A DNA stretch of 6,909 bases from NCBI GenBank assembly GCA_937897665.1, contig CALCPB010000998.1, forward strand, positions 1 to 6,909, given 5' to 3'. Positions 1 to 4,834 of the stretch are shown one piece after another. Under the pieces are notes generated by a model. That model did no database searches and was not told the DNA's origin. It saw only the letters and a list, made by a program, of their open reading frames with translations. The stretch comes from an uncultured Halomicronema sp. (GTDB lineage: Bacteria; Cyanobacteriota; Cyanobacteriia; Phormidesmidales; Phormidesmidaceae). Each line of letters begins with the position of its first letter. Position 1 is the first letter of the stretch. A program made the translations under genes and the position numbers.

Positions 1-55
1 CGAGGACGTCGAACCATCCTCGCTGGGCTTGCGCTCGTCCCATTGCTATGGTCAT
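1..55 (-). CDS. psbD: Photosystem II D2 protein, N-terminal 18 codons (partial)
   Basis: The reverse complement starts with ATG at 55-53 and reads MTIAMGRAQAQRGWFDVL before the window edge. From memory of the family, cyanobacterial D2 proteins begin MTIAVGRA..RGWFDVLDDW, so the match is near-exact over the short stretch available. D2 is a core reaction-centre subunit of photosystem II in the thylakoid membrane; with D1 it binds the chlorophylls, pheophytin and quinone of charge separation. A good Shine-Dalgarno (AGAGGG on the minus strand, positions 67-62) lies 6 bases before the ATG and supports this start. Only the stromal N-terminal tail is visible, with no membrane segment. In cyanobacteria psbC usually follows psbD, which would lie off the left edge. 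The gene is divergent from ycf4. Confidence 0.9.
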   Translation of the reverse strand, partial: MTIAMGRAQAQRGWFDVL

Positions 56-87
56 TTCAAACCCTCTTATCTATAGCTAGGAATCCA

Positions 88-127
88 GCATGTTTATCAT
101 GCAAGACTTTGCATGTTTATTGCAAAG
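88..127. repeat. Twin repeat with hairpin potential upstream of psbD
   Basis: The 10-mer GCATGTTTAT occurs at 88-97 and again at 111-120, 23 bases apart. On the minus strand the copies extend to TTGCATGATAAACATGC (104-88) and TTGCAATAAACATGC (125-111), identical apart from a 2-base gap. Each copy is also an inverted repeat: GCATG/CATGC (88-92 and 98-102) around TTTAT, and CTTTGCA/TGCAAAG (107-113 and 121-127) around a 7-base loop. Spacing near two helical turns suggests a tandem operator for psbD, or paired hairpins in its leader if transcription starts further upstream. The repeats are seen directly; the function is inferred. Confidence 0.6.
97..125 (-). promoter_or_regulatory. Candidate psbD promoter
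   Basis: On the minus strand TTGCAA (125-120, 4 of 6 to TTGACA) is followed after 18 bases by CATGAT (102-97, 4 of 6 to TATAAT). Transcription from here would begin near position 90 and give a leader of about 35 bases containing the AGAGGG ribosome site. The boxes sit inside the twin repeat, so a protein bound there could block or help polymerase. Both boxes are weak, and a more distal start is possible. Confidence 0.3.
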
Positions 128-237
128 CTGCGATCGCCTCGATAGAGGCCCTATACTCTGCTAATGAGAGGTTAGCCCTATCGGTGCGTTCTCAAATGCT
201 CACAAGGTGAGTCATTAGAGAAATGCAGGTTTCTAAT

Positions 238-243
238 TATGAT
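238..243 (+). promoter_or_regulatory. Candidate -10 box for ycf4
   Basis: TATGAT matches TATAAT at 5 of 6 positions and lies 47 bases before the ycf4 ATG. No good -35 box is found 16-18 bases upstream (TTAGAG at 215-220 is poor), so recognition would need an activator or a -10-driven promoter. If used, transcription would begin near 250 and run through the HLR1-like site at 261-276. Confidence 0.3.
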
Positions 244-260
244 AGGGATTGATCCAATTT

Positions 261-276
261 TTTACAATCTGATACT
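261..276 (+). promoter_or_regulatory. HLR1-like site (possible RpaB binding) before ycf4
   Basis: TTTACAATCTGATACT matches the published HLR1 pattern (G/T)TTACA(T/A)(T/A)NN(G/T)TTACA at every specified position except two, both in the second half-site. HLR1 is bound by the response regulator RpaB and governs many photosynthesis genes in response to light intensity. The site ends 14 bases before the ycf4 ATG, so it would overlap the promoter or the short leader. The match was judged by eye; such AT-rich degenerate sites also arise by chance. Confidence 0.35.
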
Positions 277-290
277 TAAATTCTCAGGTC

Positions 291-857
291 ATGATTGCAT
301 CCACACAAGCTAGTACAAACTCGGTTTTAAAGTATCCAGTGCTGGGGGCTCGGCGCCTCAGCAACTATTGGTGGGCAACGGTTATGTCTCTGGGAGCAAC
401 AGGATTTTTCCTGGCTAGCCTCTCCAGTTATCTACAAATCAACCTTCTACCATTTGCTGATCCCACTTCGCTAATTTTCATCCCTCAGGGCGTTGCCATG
501 GGATTTTATGGCGTCGTCGGCATTTTGTTGGCGGGCTACCTCTGGGTCATCATTACGCTAGATGTCGGCGGCGGGTACAACGAATTTAATAAAGAGACCG
601 GGAAGGTGCGGATCTTTCGTTCCGGCTTTTTGGGCAAAAATCGCAGTATCGAAATCGAGCATCCCCTGGACAAGGTTCAAGCCATCAGAGTCGATATTCG
701 CGAAGGCCTGAACCCCAAACGAGCACTCTATCTGCGCGTCAAAGGCCGACCCGAAATTCCCCTCACCCGAGTCGGGCAGCCGCTGCCCCTCTCAGAGATC
801 GAAAATCAAGGCGCTGAGTTAGCTCGGTTTTTGGAGGTGCCCCTCGAAGGGCTGTAG
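291..857 (+). CDS. ycf4: Photosystem I assembly protein Ycf4
   Basis: Ycf4 is a thylakoid membrane protein that helps assemble photosystem I; it is a scaffold for assembly intermediates rather than part of the final complex. The 188-residue product has the usual family length. It shows the typical N-terminal patch RRLSNYWWA (21-29), two membrane segments (about 27-47 and 68-90), and a soluble C-terminal part with the family stretches FRSGFLGKNR (109-118) and VQAIRVDIREGLNPKRALYL (129-148). The ATG at 291 is the only reasonable start: the next Met is already in the first membrane segment. The Shine-Dalgarno is poor, because AGG at 286-288 lies only 2 bases away, so translation may depend on a short or structured leader. 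It is divergent from psbD. From memory, Synechocystis also has a cyclophilin gene next to ycf4, as seen downstream here. Confidence 0.95.
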   Translation: MIASTQASTNSVLKYPVLGARRLSNYWWATVMSLGATGFFLASLSSYLQINLLPFADPTSLIFIPQGVAMGFYGVVGILLAGYLWVIITLDVGGGYNEFNKETGKVRIFRSGFLGKNRSIEIEHPLDKVQAIRVDIREGLNPKRALYLRVKGRPEIPLTRVGQPLPLSEIENQGAELARFLEVPLEGL

Positions 858-1195
858 ACCAACCAACCGGAGTAAGTACAGCGATCGCGACTTTAATGGT
901 TGGATGAGCTCGTCATCAGTGCCACCTGAGATGGCGAAACTGGAGCGTGATGGCCAATTGTTTCGTATTTGGGCCTGCCTGGTGACTTTTGCATGGCAAC
1001 GATAGGGATTTGCAATGTCGGGAAGTGATTAACTGAGCCCTGCAGGAAAGGAATTGCCTGGAAGCTAACAGCCATTTATTGAAGCTCATGCCGTCTCGTT
1101 CAAAATTCTCGACAGCGACACCTGTTTGCAACGATTTGCAATTAACTGGGATGCCTGTGTTCTGAGCTAGAGACTGGACTGCAGCCTCGCCGCTG

Positions 1196-1220
1196 GGCCG
1201 CCAATCCAGCGCTGACGGCC
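1196..1220. repeat. GC-rich inverted repeat in the spacer
   Basis: GGCCG (1196-1200) pairs with CGGCC (1216-1220). The loop contains the perfect palindrome CAGCGCTG (1207-1214). An alternative pairing, CGCTGG (1191-1196) with CCAGCG (1206-1211), excludes the first. Only TTAAT follows, not a T-run, so a terminator role is doubtful; it may be a leftover or a weak stop for ycf4 transcripts. Confidence 0.3.
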
Positions 1221-1265
1221 TTAATCTGAAACCGTTATGCGAGTTGGTGGCAGCTTCCCCTCAAT

Positions 1266-1294
1266 TTGACGGCAAACATGCCAGAATGTATGGC
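1266..1294 (+). promoter_or_regulatory. Candidate promoter of the cyclophilin gene
   Basis: TTGACG (1266-1271, 5 of 6 to TTGACA) is separated by 17 bases from TATGGC (1289-1294, 3 of 6 to TATAAT). A start near 1301 would leave a leader of about 27 bases carrying GGAG. The -35 box and spacing are good but the -10 is weak. Confidence 0.3.
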
Positions 1295-1313
1295 CTCACT
1301 TCGTACACCCTTT

Positions 1314-1317
1314 GGAG
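1314..1317 (+). promoter_or_regulatory. Ribosome binding site deciding the cyclophilin start
   Basis: GGAG lies 10 bases before ATG 1328. The same frame is open back to a TTG at 1244, but a start there would place 28 hydrophilic residues before the signal peptide and has no comparable ribosome site. Confidence 0.6.
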
Positions 1318-1327
1318 CAAGCGATCA

Positions 1328-2101
1328 ATGATAATGCAACTTCGACAATGGAGTTGGATACTCTGCCTGGTCGTGCTTTTAGCTGGCGTAGCTAGCTGCA
1401 CCAATAATGAACCGACCGCTGATACAACCACTAGCGAGACGCCCTTAGAAGAGACCGTTCCACCCGCTGCAGAAACTCCGGCAGCGACCGCTGAACTTGA
1501 CGCTAACTTGCCCGTTTTAGACGGGATGGCGATGGTTGAGATGCAGATCAACGGGAGTACCGTGGTCATGGAAGTTGACGGGACGAACGCCCCAGTCACC
1601 GCAGGTAATTTTGTCGATTTGGTCGCGCGCGGCGTGTATGACGGCGTGGCCTTTCACCGAGTGGTGAAATCGCCGGAACCTTTCGTCGTCCAGGGGGGCG
1701 ATCCTCAGAGCAAAGATCCTTCGGTGCCGCTCCAAGCGTTGGGTACCGGCGGCTTTATTGATCCGGAAACGAATGAGCAGCGCTACATTCCCCTAGAGAT
1801 TCAGCCAGTCGGAGCGGAGTCGCCAGTGTACGGTCAACCCTTACAAGCGGCTAACATCGCTGCCCCCCCGGCCCTCAGCCACACCCGCGGGGCCCTGGCG
1901 ATGGCGCGATCGCAGCTGCCAGATTCGGCCTCGGCACAGTTTTATTTTGCTCTGGCTGATTTGCCGTTTTTAGACGGGAGCTATGCGGTATTTGGGTATG
2001 TCACCGACGGCATGGATGTCGTCGACGCCATTGAGCAAGGCGACATCGTCGAAACGGCCACGGTCGTCTCGGGGATTGAAAATCTCCGCCAGCCTGAATA
2101 G
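1328..2101 (+). CDS. Cyclophilin-type peptidyl-prolyl cis-trans isomerase, lipoprotein
   Basis: The enzyme interconverts cis and trans peptide bonds before proline and so aids protein folding. From ATG 1328 the product has 257 residues. A lipoprotein signal peptide comes first: basic MIMQLRQW, a hydrophobic run, then the lipobox VASC with Cys24 as the lipid site. A Thr/Pro/Ala/Glu-rich linker (about 25-65) leads to the cyclophilin domain (about 66-255). Visible family landmarks are FHRVV (catalytic Arg111), FVVQGGDP (Phe119, Gln122), GALAMARS, SASAQFYF (Phe205) and LDGSYAVFG. Compared with human cyclophilin A, Trp121 is Phe (214) and His126 is Tyr (219), as in many bacterial forms with low cyclosporin sensitivity. 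It likely acts in the periplasm or lumen, membrane-tethered. From memory, Synechocystis sll0227 beside ycf4 is the counterpart. The ketoacyl synthase follows after 9 bases. Confidence 0.9.
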   Translation: MIMQLRQWSWILCLVVLLAGVASCTNNEPTADTTTSETPLEETVPPAAETPAATAELDANLPVLDGMAMVEMQINGSTVVMEVDGTNAPVTAGNFVDLVARGVYDGVAFHRVVKSPEPFVVQGGDPQSKDPSVPLQALGTGGFIDPETNEQRYIPLEIQPVGAESPVYGQPLQAANIAAPPALSHTRGALAMARSQLPDSASAQFYFALADLPFLDGSYAVFGYVTDGMDVVDAIEQGDIVETATVVSGIENLRQPE

Positions 2102-2110
2102 AAATTATTC

Positions 2111-3241
2111 ATGGCGGTAGTCGTCACGGGGCTCGGATGGGTGTCGGCCCTCGGTCAAAACGCCCCTGAGAACTGGCAACGTTTGCTGCGAGGAGACAGC
2201 GCGATCACGCTACGTCAGCCTTTTGCCGCACTTGCCCCTCGCCCTTTGGCCATGATGGGCAAGTGGCCCAGCGATTTAAATACCCTGTTGTTGACGGCAG
2301 TGACTGATGCCATCACTGATGCCCAGTTGTCCTTACCGCTGCCGGACTGCGGCGTGGTGATCGGCAGCAGTCGCGGTTATCAGCGTGATTGGGAAGCGGC
2401 ACTCGTGACTGATCAGGTGGCGGGTTGGCTGGATCATCTGCCTCACATGGGGGCAATTACCGTTGCTCGCCATCTGGCTAGCCAAGGGCCCGTGTTGTCG
2501 CCGATGGCAGCTTGTGCAACGGGTTTGTGGGCGATCGCTCAGGGAACGCAACTGATTCGCTCGGGGCAGTGCGACCAAGTTCTTGTGGGAGCGGGCGAAG
2601 CGCCCATAACTCCTCTGGCACTAACCGGGTTTGAGCAAATGCGGGCAATGGCTAAAACTGGCTGCTATCCCTTTGATCAACGGCGTGAGGGACTGGCCCT
2701 TGGCGAAGGGGCGGCTATGCTGATGCTCGAATCGGCAGAGGCTGCTCGGGCGCGATCGGCCCGCATTTACGGTCACGTTCTAGAGATGGGCCTCACCGCC
2801 GATGCCAACCACATCAGTGCGCCAGACTCAGCTAGTCATCAAGGGGGCCTCAGCGCGATCAACACGTGTCTGCGTCGTAGTGGCTTAGCTCCCACAGAGA
2901 TCGATTTCGTTCATGCTCACGGCACAGGCACCGCCTTGAACGACGCTTATGAAGCCACGCTGATCCAAACCGTGTTTCCGCCTGATGTTTGGGTGACTGG
3001 CACCAAGGGGGCAACTGGGCACACGCTAGGCGCCTCTGGGGCGATTGGGGCAGCGATCTGTCTGTTGGCGCTCTATCATCAAATTTTGCCGCCTTGTGCG
3101 GGGCTACAGGAGGCCGAGTTTGATTTGAACCTAGTCAGGACGGCTAAACCTGCTGAACTCTCAACAGCTCTGTGCTTCAGCTTTGGGTTTGGCGGTCAAA
3201 ACGCGATCGCCGCTTTTAGCCGAGAGCCTCCACAAACCTGA
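2111..3241 (+). CDS. Beta-ketoacyl-ACP synthase, FabF-like, short form
   Basis: KAS enzymes of this thiolase-fold family condense malonyl-ACP with an acyl chain in fatty-acid synthesis in the cytoplasm. The 376-residue product opens with VVVTGLGWVSALG and carries the full Cys-His-His set: Cys135 in MAACATG, His270 in VHAHGTGT, and His304 with Lys299 in TKGATGHTLGASG. The C-terminal SFGFGGQNA (357-365) matches the glycine-rich loop of FabF. It is about 35-40 residues shorter than typical FabF (about 410-415), mostly in the N-terminal half after LRGDSAI. The ATG follows the cyclophilin stop by 9 bases with only a weak ribosome site, which fits cotranscription or translational coupling. Cyanobacteria commonly carry a standard FabF as well; this may be the second, divergent copy. 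Catalytic residues argue for activity, but substrate chain length cannot be read from sequence. Confidence 0.88.
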   Translation: MAVVVTGLGWVSALGQNAPENWQRLLRGDSAITLRQPFAALAPRPLAMMGKWPSDLNTLLLTAVTDAITDAQLSLPLPDCGVVIGSSRGYQRDWEAALVTDQVAGWLDHLPHMGAITVARHLASQGPVLSPMAACATGLWAIAQGTQLIRSGQCDQVLVGAGEAPITPLALTGFEQMRAMAKTGCYPFDQRREGLALGEGAAMLMLESAEAARARSARIYGHVLEMGLTADANHISAPDSASHQGGLSAINTCLRRSGLAPTEIDFVHAHGTGTALNDAYEATLIQTVFPPDVWVTGTKGATGHTLGASGAIGAAICLLALYHQILPPCAGLQEAEFDLNLVRTAKPAELSTALCFSFGFGGQNAIAAFSREPPQT

Positions 3242-3256
3242 ATCAGCAAGCGAGCT

Positions 3257-3271
3257 GAAGTATCAGACTTC
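3257..3271. repeat. Small inverted repeat after the ketoacyl synthase
   Basis: GAAGT (3257-3261) and ACTTC (3267-3271) form a 5-base stem with an ATCAG loop, followed by TTGTCC. It sits 16 bases after the stop codon, where a terminator would be expected, but the stem is short, AT-rich and lacks a T-run. Treat it as a weak terminator candidate only. Confidence 0.2.
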
Positions 3272-3349
3272 TTGTCCAATATCCACCATCTAACAATTCA
3301 ACCAGTGCTCAGCCAAGGCATCCTTTCATCATCAGCATTTATTTTCAGT

Positions 3350-3353
3350 GAGG
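3350..3353 (+). promoter_or_regulatory. Ribosome binding site supporting the GTG start at 3361
   Basis: GAGG stands 7 bases before GTG 3361. The first in-frame ATG (3424) would remove the basic-hydrophobic leader and lacks such a site, so GTG is preferred. Confidence 0.6.
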
Positions 3354-3360
3354 TGCGCTC

Positions 3361-4716
3361 GTGAGAATTCGATGGTTTCCTGTAGCAGGGATATTTCTAT
3401 CAGTTGCGATTTGGCAAGGTGGCATGGACGCCTCATCTGGGAGCCAGACAAATCGTTTTATCCCTTCAGCGCCTTTGCCAGAAAAGGCGGGCAAGGCAGA
3501 GCCGAACCCTGCTGCGATTGAGCTAGTCCGCAGTTTTCCCGGTCGGTTTATCAGATTTGCCCCAGACGACAGAGGAATAGTGACTGATGAATTCGATAGC
3601 GATTTGACTCGTCTATTCAGTCTTGATGGTACTGAACTGCTGTCATTTACCGATACCAGCATCGGGTTTGCTCTGAATGGTCAAGTAGTAGTGCTGACGT
3701 CACCCGGAGCGTATGGTTCAAGGCCGGATCCAGGCACAACAACGCGCTTAATGACGCTTGACGGTGTAGAAATCGCTAGCTTTTCTGGTTCGGGGCTCAG
3801 CTTTGTACCAGATACAGAACTATTGATCATTCGGGATTTAGACGAACAGAGATCGCGGCTGGTCAACCTTGATGGTGAAGAAATCGCCGTGCTTGAGGGC
3901 GAATACTTTGGCCTAGAGTTGGGACCGCGAGACATTGTCACTTATTCGATCACCGAAGGTCGATACAACCTGTACGACTTGAATGGGGTCGAGATAGCTT
4001 CCTTTCCCGGCCAGATTGAAGGCTGGCAAGCCCTACCTGGTAATCAGAGCGTTCTGGTTTCAGAAGCAGGACAAGTGCGGCGGTTTGACCGCAACGGCGT
4101 TGAGCTGGCAACCTATTTAGGACACGGTGCAGGGGCGCTACCTGATGGTCAAGCCATTTTTCTGAATTCTCACGAGGAGAACAGCTCTCGTCTAGTGGGC
4201 CTAAACGGAGAAGAAATTGCCGCTTACACTGGCCGGTATCCTAAGCTAACTCCCGATCATCAACGAGTCATCATTCGCTCCTTTAGGGATGACACGATAC
4301 GGATTTATATGCTCGATGGCACTGAGATTGTGGCCATCCCGGGGAACTTCTGGGAATTTAGCCCCGATGGTAAAAGCATGATTGTCAGTTCTTACGGTCA
4401 AGAGAATCCAGACGAACAGAAGAGTAGCCTTTACACGTTAGAAGGGGTTGAAATAGCTACATACATTGGCACATTCGAGGCGTTCTGGCCAGATGCAAAT
4501 ATTGTTGTTACGTCTACGTCTCGGCGGCAGTCTGATACCAGGTCATTATTTATCGAAACTCATTTGAGCAGTCTGGAAGGTGAGCTGCTGGCTACAGTCG
4601 TCGGTAGCTTTGGCGGTATATCGCCGAACCAGGAGCTGCTGGCCGTTTCCCCCAATGACTCACCGCGCGTCACAAACTTATATCAAATCCGTATGGGCGA
4701 GAGATGGCTCTCCTAG
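3361..4716 (+). CDS. Exported WD40-like repeat (beta-propeller) protein, function unknown
   Basis: The 451-residue product starts with a short export signal or anchor: MRIRW, then a hydrophobic stretch (about 6-18). A linker rich in Ala, Pro and Lys (about 35-52) follows. The rest is ten repeats of the form L-D/N-G-x-E-I-A-x-aromatic-x-G, then a variable stretch with PDG/PDD/PN and a beta strand. The Asp/Asn-Gly pairs fall near residues 89, 134, 171, 208, 245, 282, 319, 361 and 406, giving a strict 37-residue period in the middle and 42-45 at the ends. The pattern resembles the 'GxELATFxGH...FSPDG' phrase of cyanobacterial WD40 proteins, but the Trp-Asp ends and the GH pair are mostly absent. 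It is therefore probably a propeller used for binding; no enzyme motif is visible. Base composition is lower in GC than in flanking genes and HIP1 is absent, so it may be a later insertion. Partner and role are unknown. Confidence 0.8.
   Translation: MRIRWFPVAGIFLSVAIWQGGMDASSGSQTNRFIPSAPLPEKAGKAEPNPAAIELVRSFPGRFIRFAPDDRGIVTDEFDSDLTRLFSLDGTELLSFTDTSIGFALNGQVVVLTSPGAYGSRPDPGTTTRLMTLDGVEIASFSGSGLSFVPDTELLIIRDLDEQRSRLVNLDGEEIAVLEGEYFGLELGPRDIVTYSITEGRYNLYDLNGVEIASFPGQIEGWQALPGNQSVLVSEAGQVRRFDRNGVELATYLGHGAGALPDGQAIFLNSHEENSSRLVGLNGEEIAAYTGRYPKLTPDHQRVIIRSFRDDTIRIYMLDGTEIVAIPGNFWEFSPDGKSMIVSSYGQENPDEQKSSLYTLEGVEIATYIGTFEAFWPDANIVVTSTSRRQSDTRSLFIETHLSSLEGELLATVVGSFGGISPNQELLAVSPNDSPRVTNLYQIRMGERWLS
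3523..4605 (+). repeat. Ten-unit protein repeat encoded in the propeller gene
   Basis: Units begin with LVRSFPG (55-61), then TELLSFTD, VEIASFSG, EEIAVLEG, VEIASFPG, VELATYLG, EEIAAYTG, TEIVAIPG, VEIATYIG and ELLATVVG (408-415). The nucleotide copies have drifted, so this is an old protein-level repeat rather than recent tandem duplication. The first and last units are the most degenerate, as expected of edge blades. Ten units would be more than the usual seven or eight of a closed propeller. Confidence 0.75.
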
Positions 4717-4789
4717 GACATTTGGCTTCTCATTGAATGTGACAGATGCCCGTGACGATTTTCCTGAAAGCGGGGACAAAGCTTTTCGC

Positions 4790-4795
4790 TATAGT
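4790..4795 (+). promoter_or_regulatory. Candidate -10 box for the radical SAM gene
   Basis: TATAGT matches TATAAT at 5 of 6 positions and lies in the 118-base gap after the propeller gene. A start near 4802 would leave a leader of about 33 bases with AAGG well placed. No clear -35 box is found 16-18 bases upstream, so independent transcription is possible but not shown. Confidence 0.35.
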
Positions 4796-4823
4796 GTTTC
4801 TTGCACTTAATTTCGCACTCTGC

Positions 4824-4827
4824 AAGG
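4824..4827 (+). promoter_or_regulatory. Ribosome binding site deciding the GTG start at 4835
   Basis: AAGG lies 7 bases before GTG 4835. The frame is closed upstream by TAA at 4808-4810, and no ATG, GTG or TTG lies between that stop and 4835, so GTG is the first available common start codon. Confidence 0.7.
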
Positions 4828-4834
4828 TATTGCC

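Larger units (their letters stand above)
858..1327. other. 470-base spacer without a convincing gene
   Basis: Short minus-strand frames of 60 and 71 codons (893-1075, 916-1131) overlap each other in different frames, show no recognisable domain, and look accidental. No tRNA cloverleaf or rRNA segment was recognised. The stretch contains one HIP1 octamer (881-888); an interrupted repeat, with GCAACGAT...GATTTGCAAT at 996-1016 and GCAACGATTTGCAAT at 1128-1142, the second copy shorter by 6 bases; and a GC-rich hairpin near 1196-1220. CCAACCA (859-865) just after the ycf4 stop can pair with TGGTTGG (897-903), but the loop is 31 bases and no T-run follows, so it is not a standard terminator. Confidence 0.5.

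Noticed and set aside
77..114. Tiny open frames on the minus strand before psbD (ATG at 114 with stop TGA ending at 97, overlapping an ATG at 100 with stop TAG ending at 77)
   Set aside because: They have five to seven codons, no ribosome sites, and depend on an unproven transcription start; they arise from the repeated ACATGC motif.
199..211. CTCAC-AAG-GTGAG inverted repeat
   Set aside because: Five-base arms with a three-base loop in an AT-rich region are expected by chance; no link to a promoter or known operator could be made.
859..903. CCAACCA/TGGTTGG pairing after the ycf4 stop as a terminator
   Set aside because: The loop is 31 bases long and no T-run follows.
241..1010. Shared 10-mer GATAGGGATT at 241-250 and 1001-1010
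   Set aside because: In a window of this size some twenty chance 10-mer pairs are expected, and the flanks do not match.
893..1131. Two overlapping minus-strand open frames in the spacer after ycf4
   Set aside because: They overlap each other in different frames, have no recognisable domain or good ribosome site, and their composition looks random.
1090..1145. GTTCAAAATTC resembling a tRNA T-loop
   Set aside because: No matching T-stem, acceptor stem or anticodon arm could be drawn around it.
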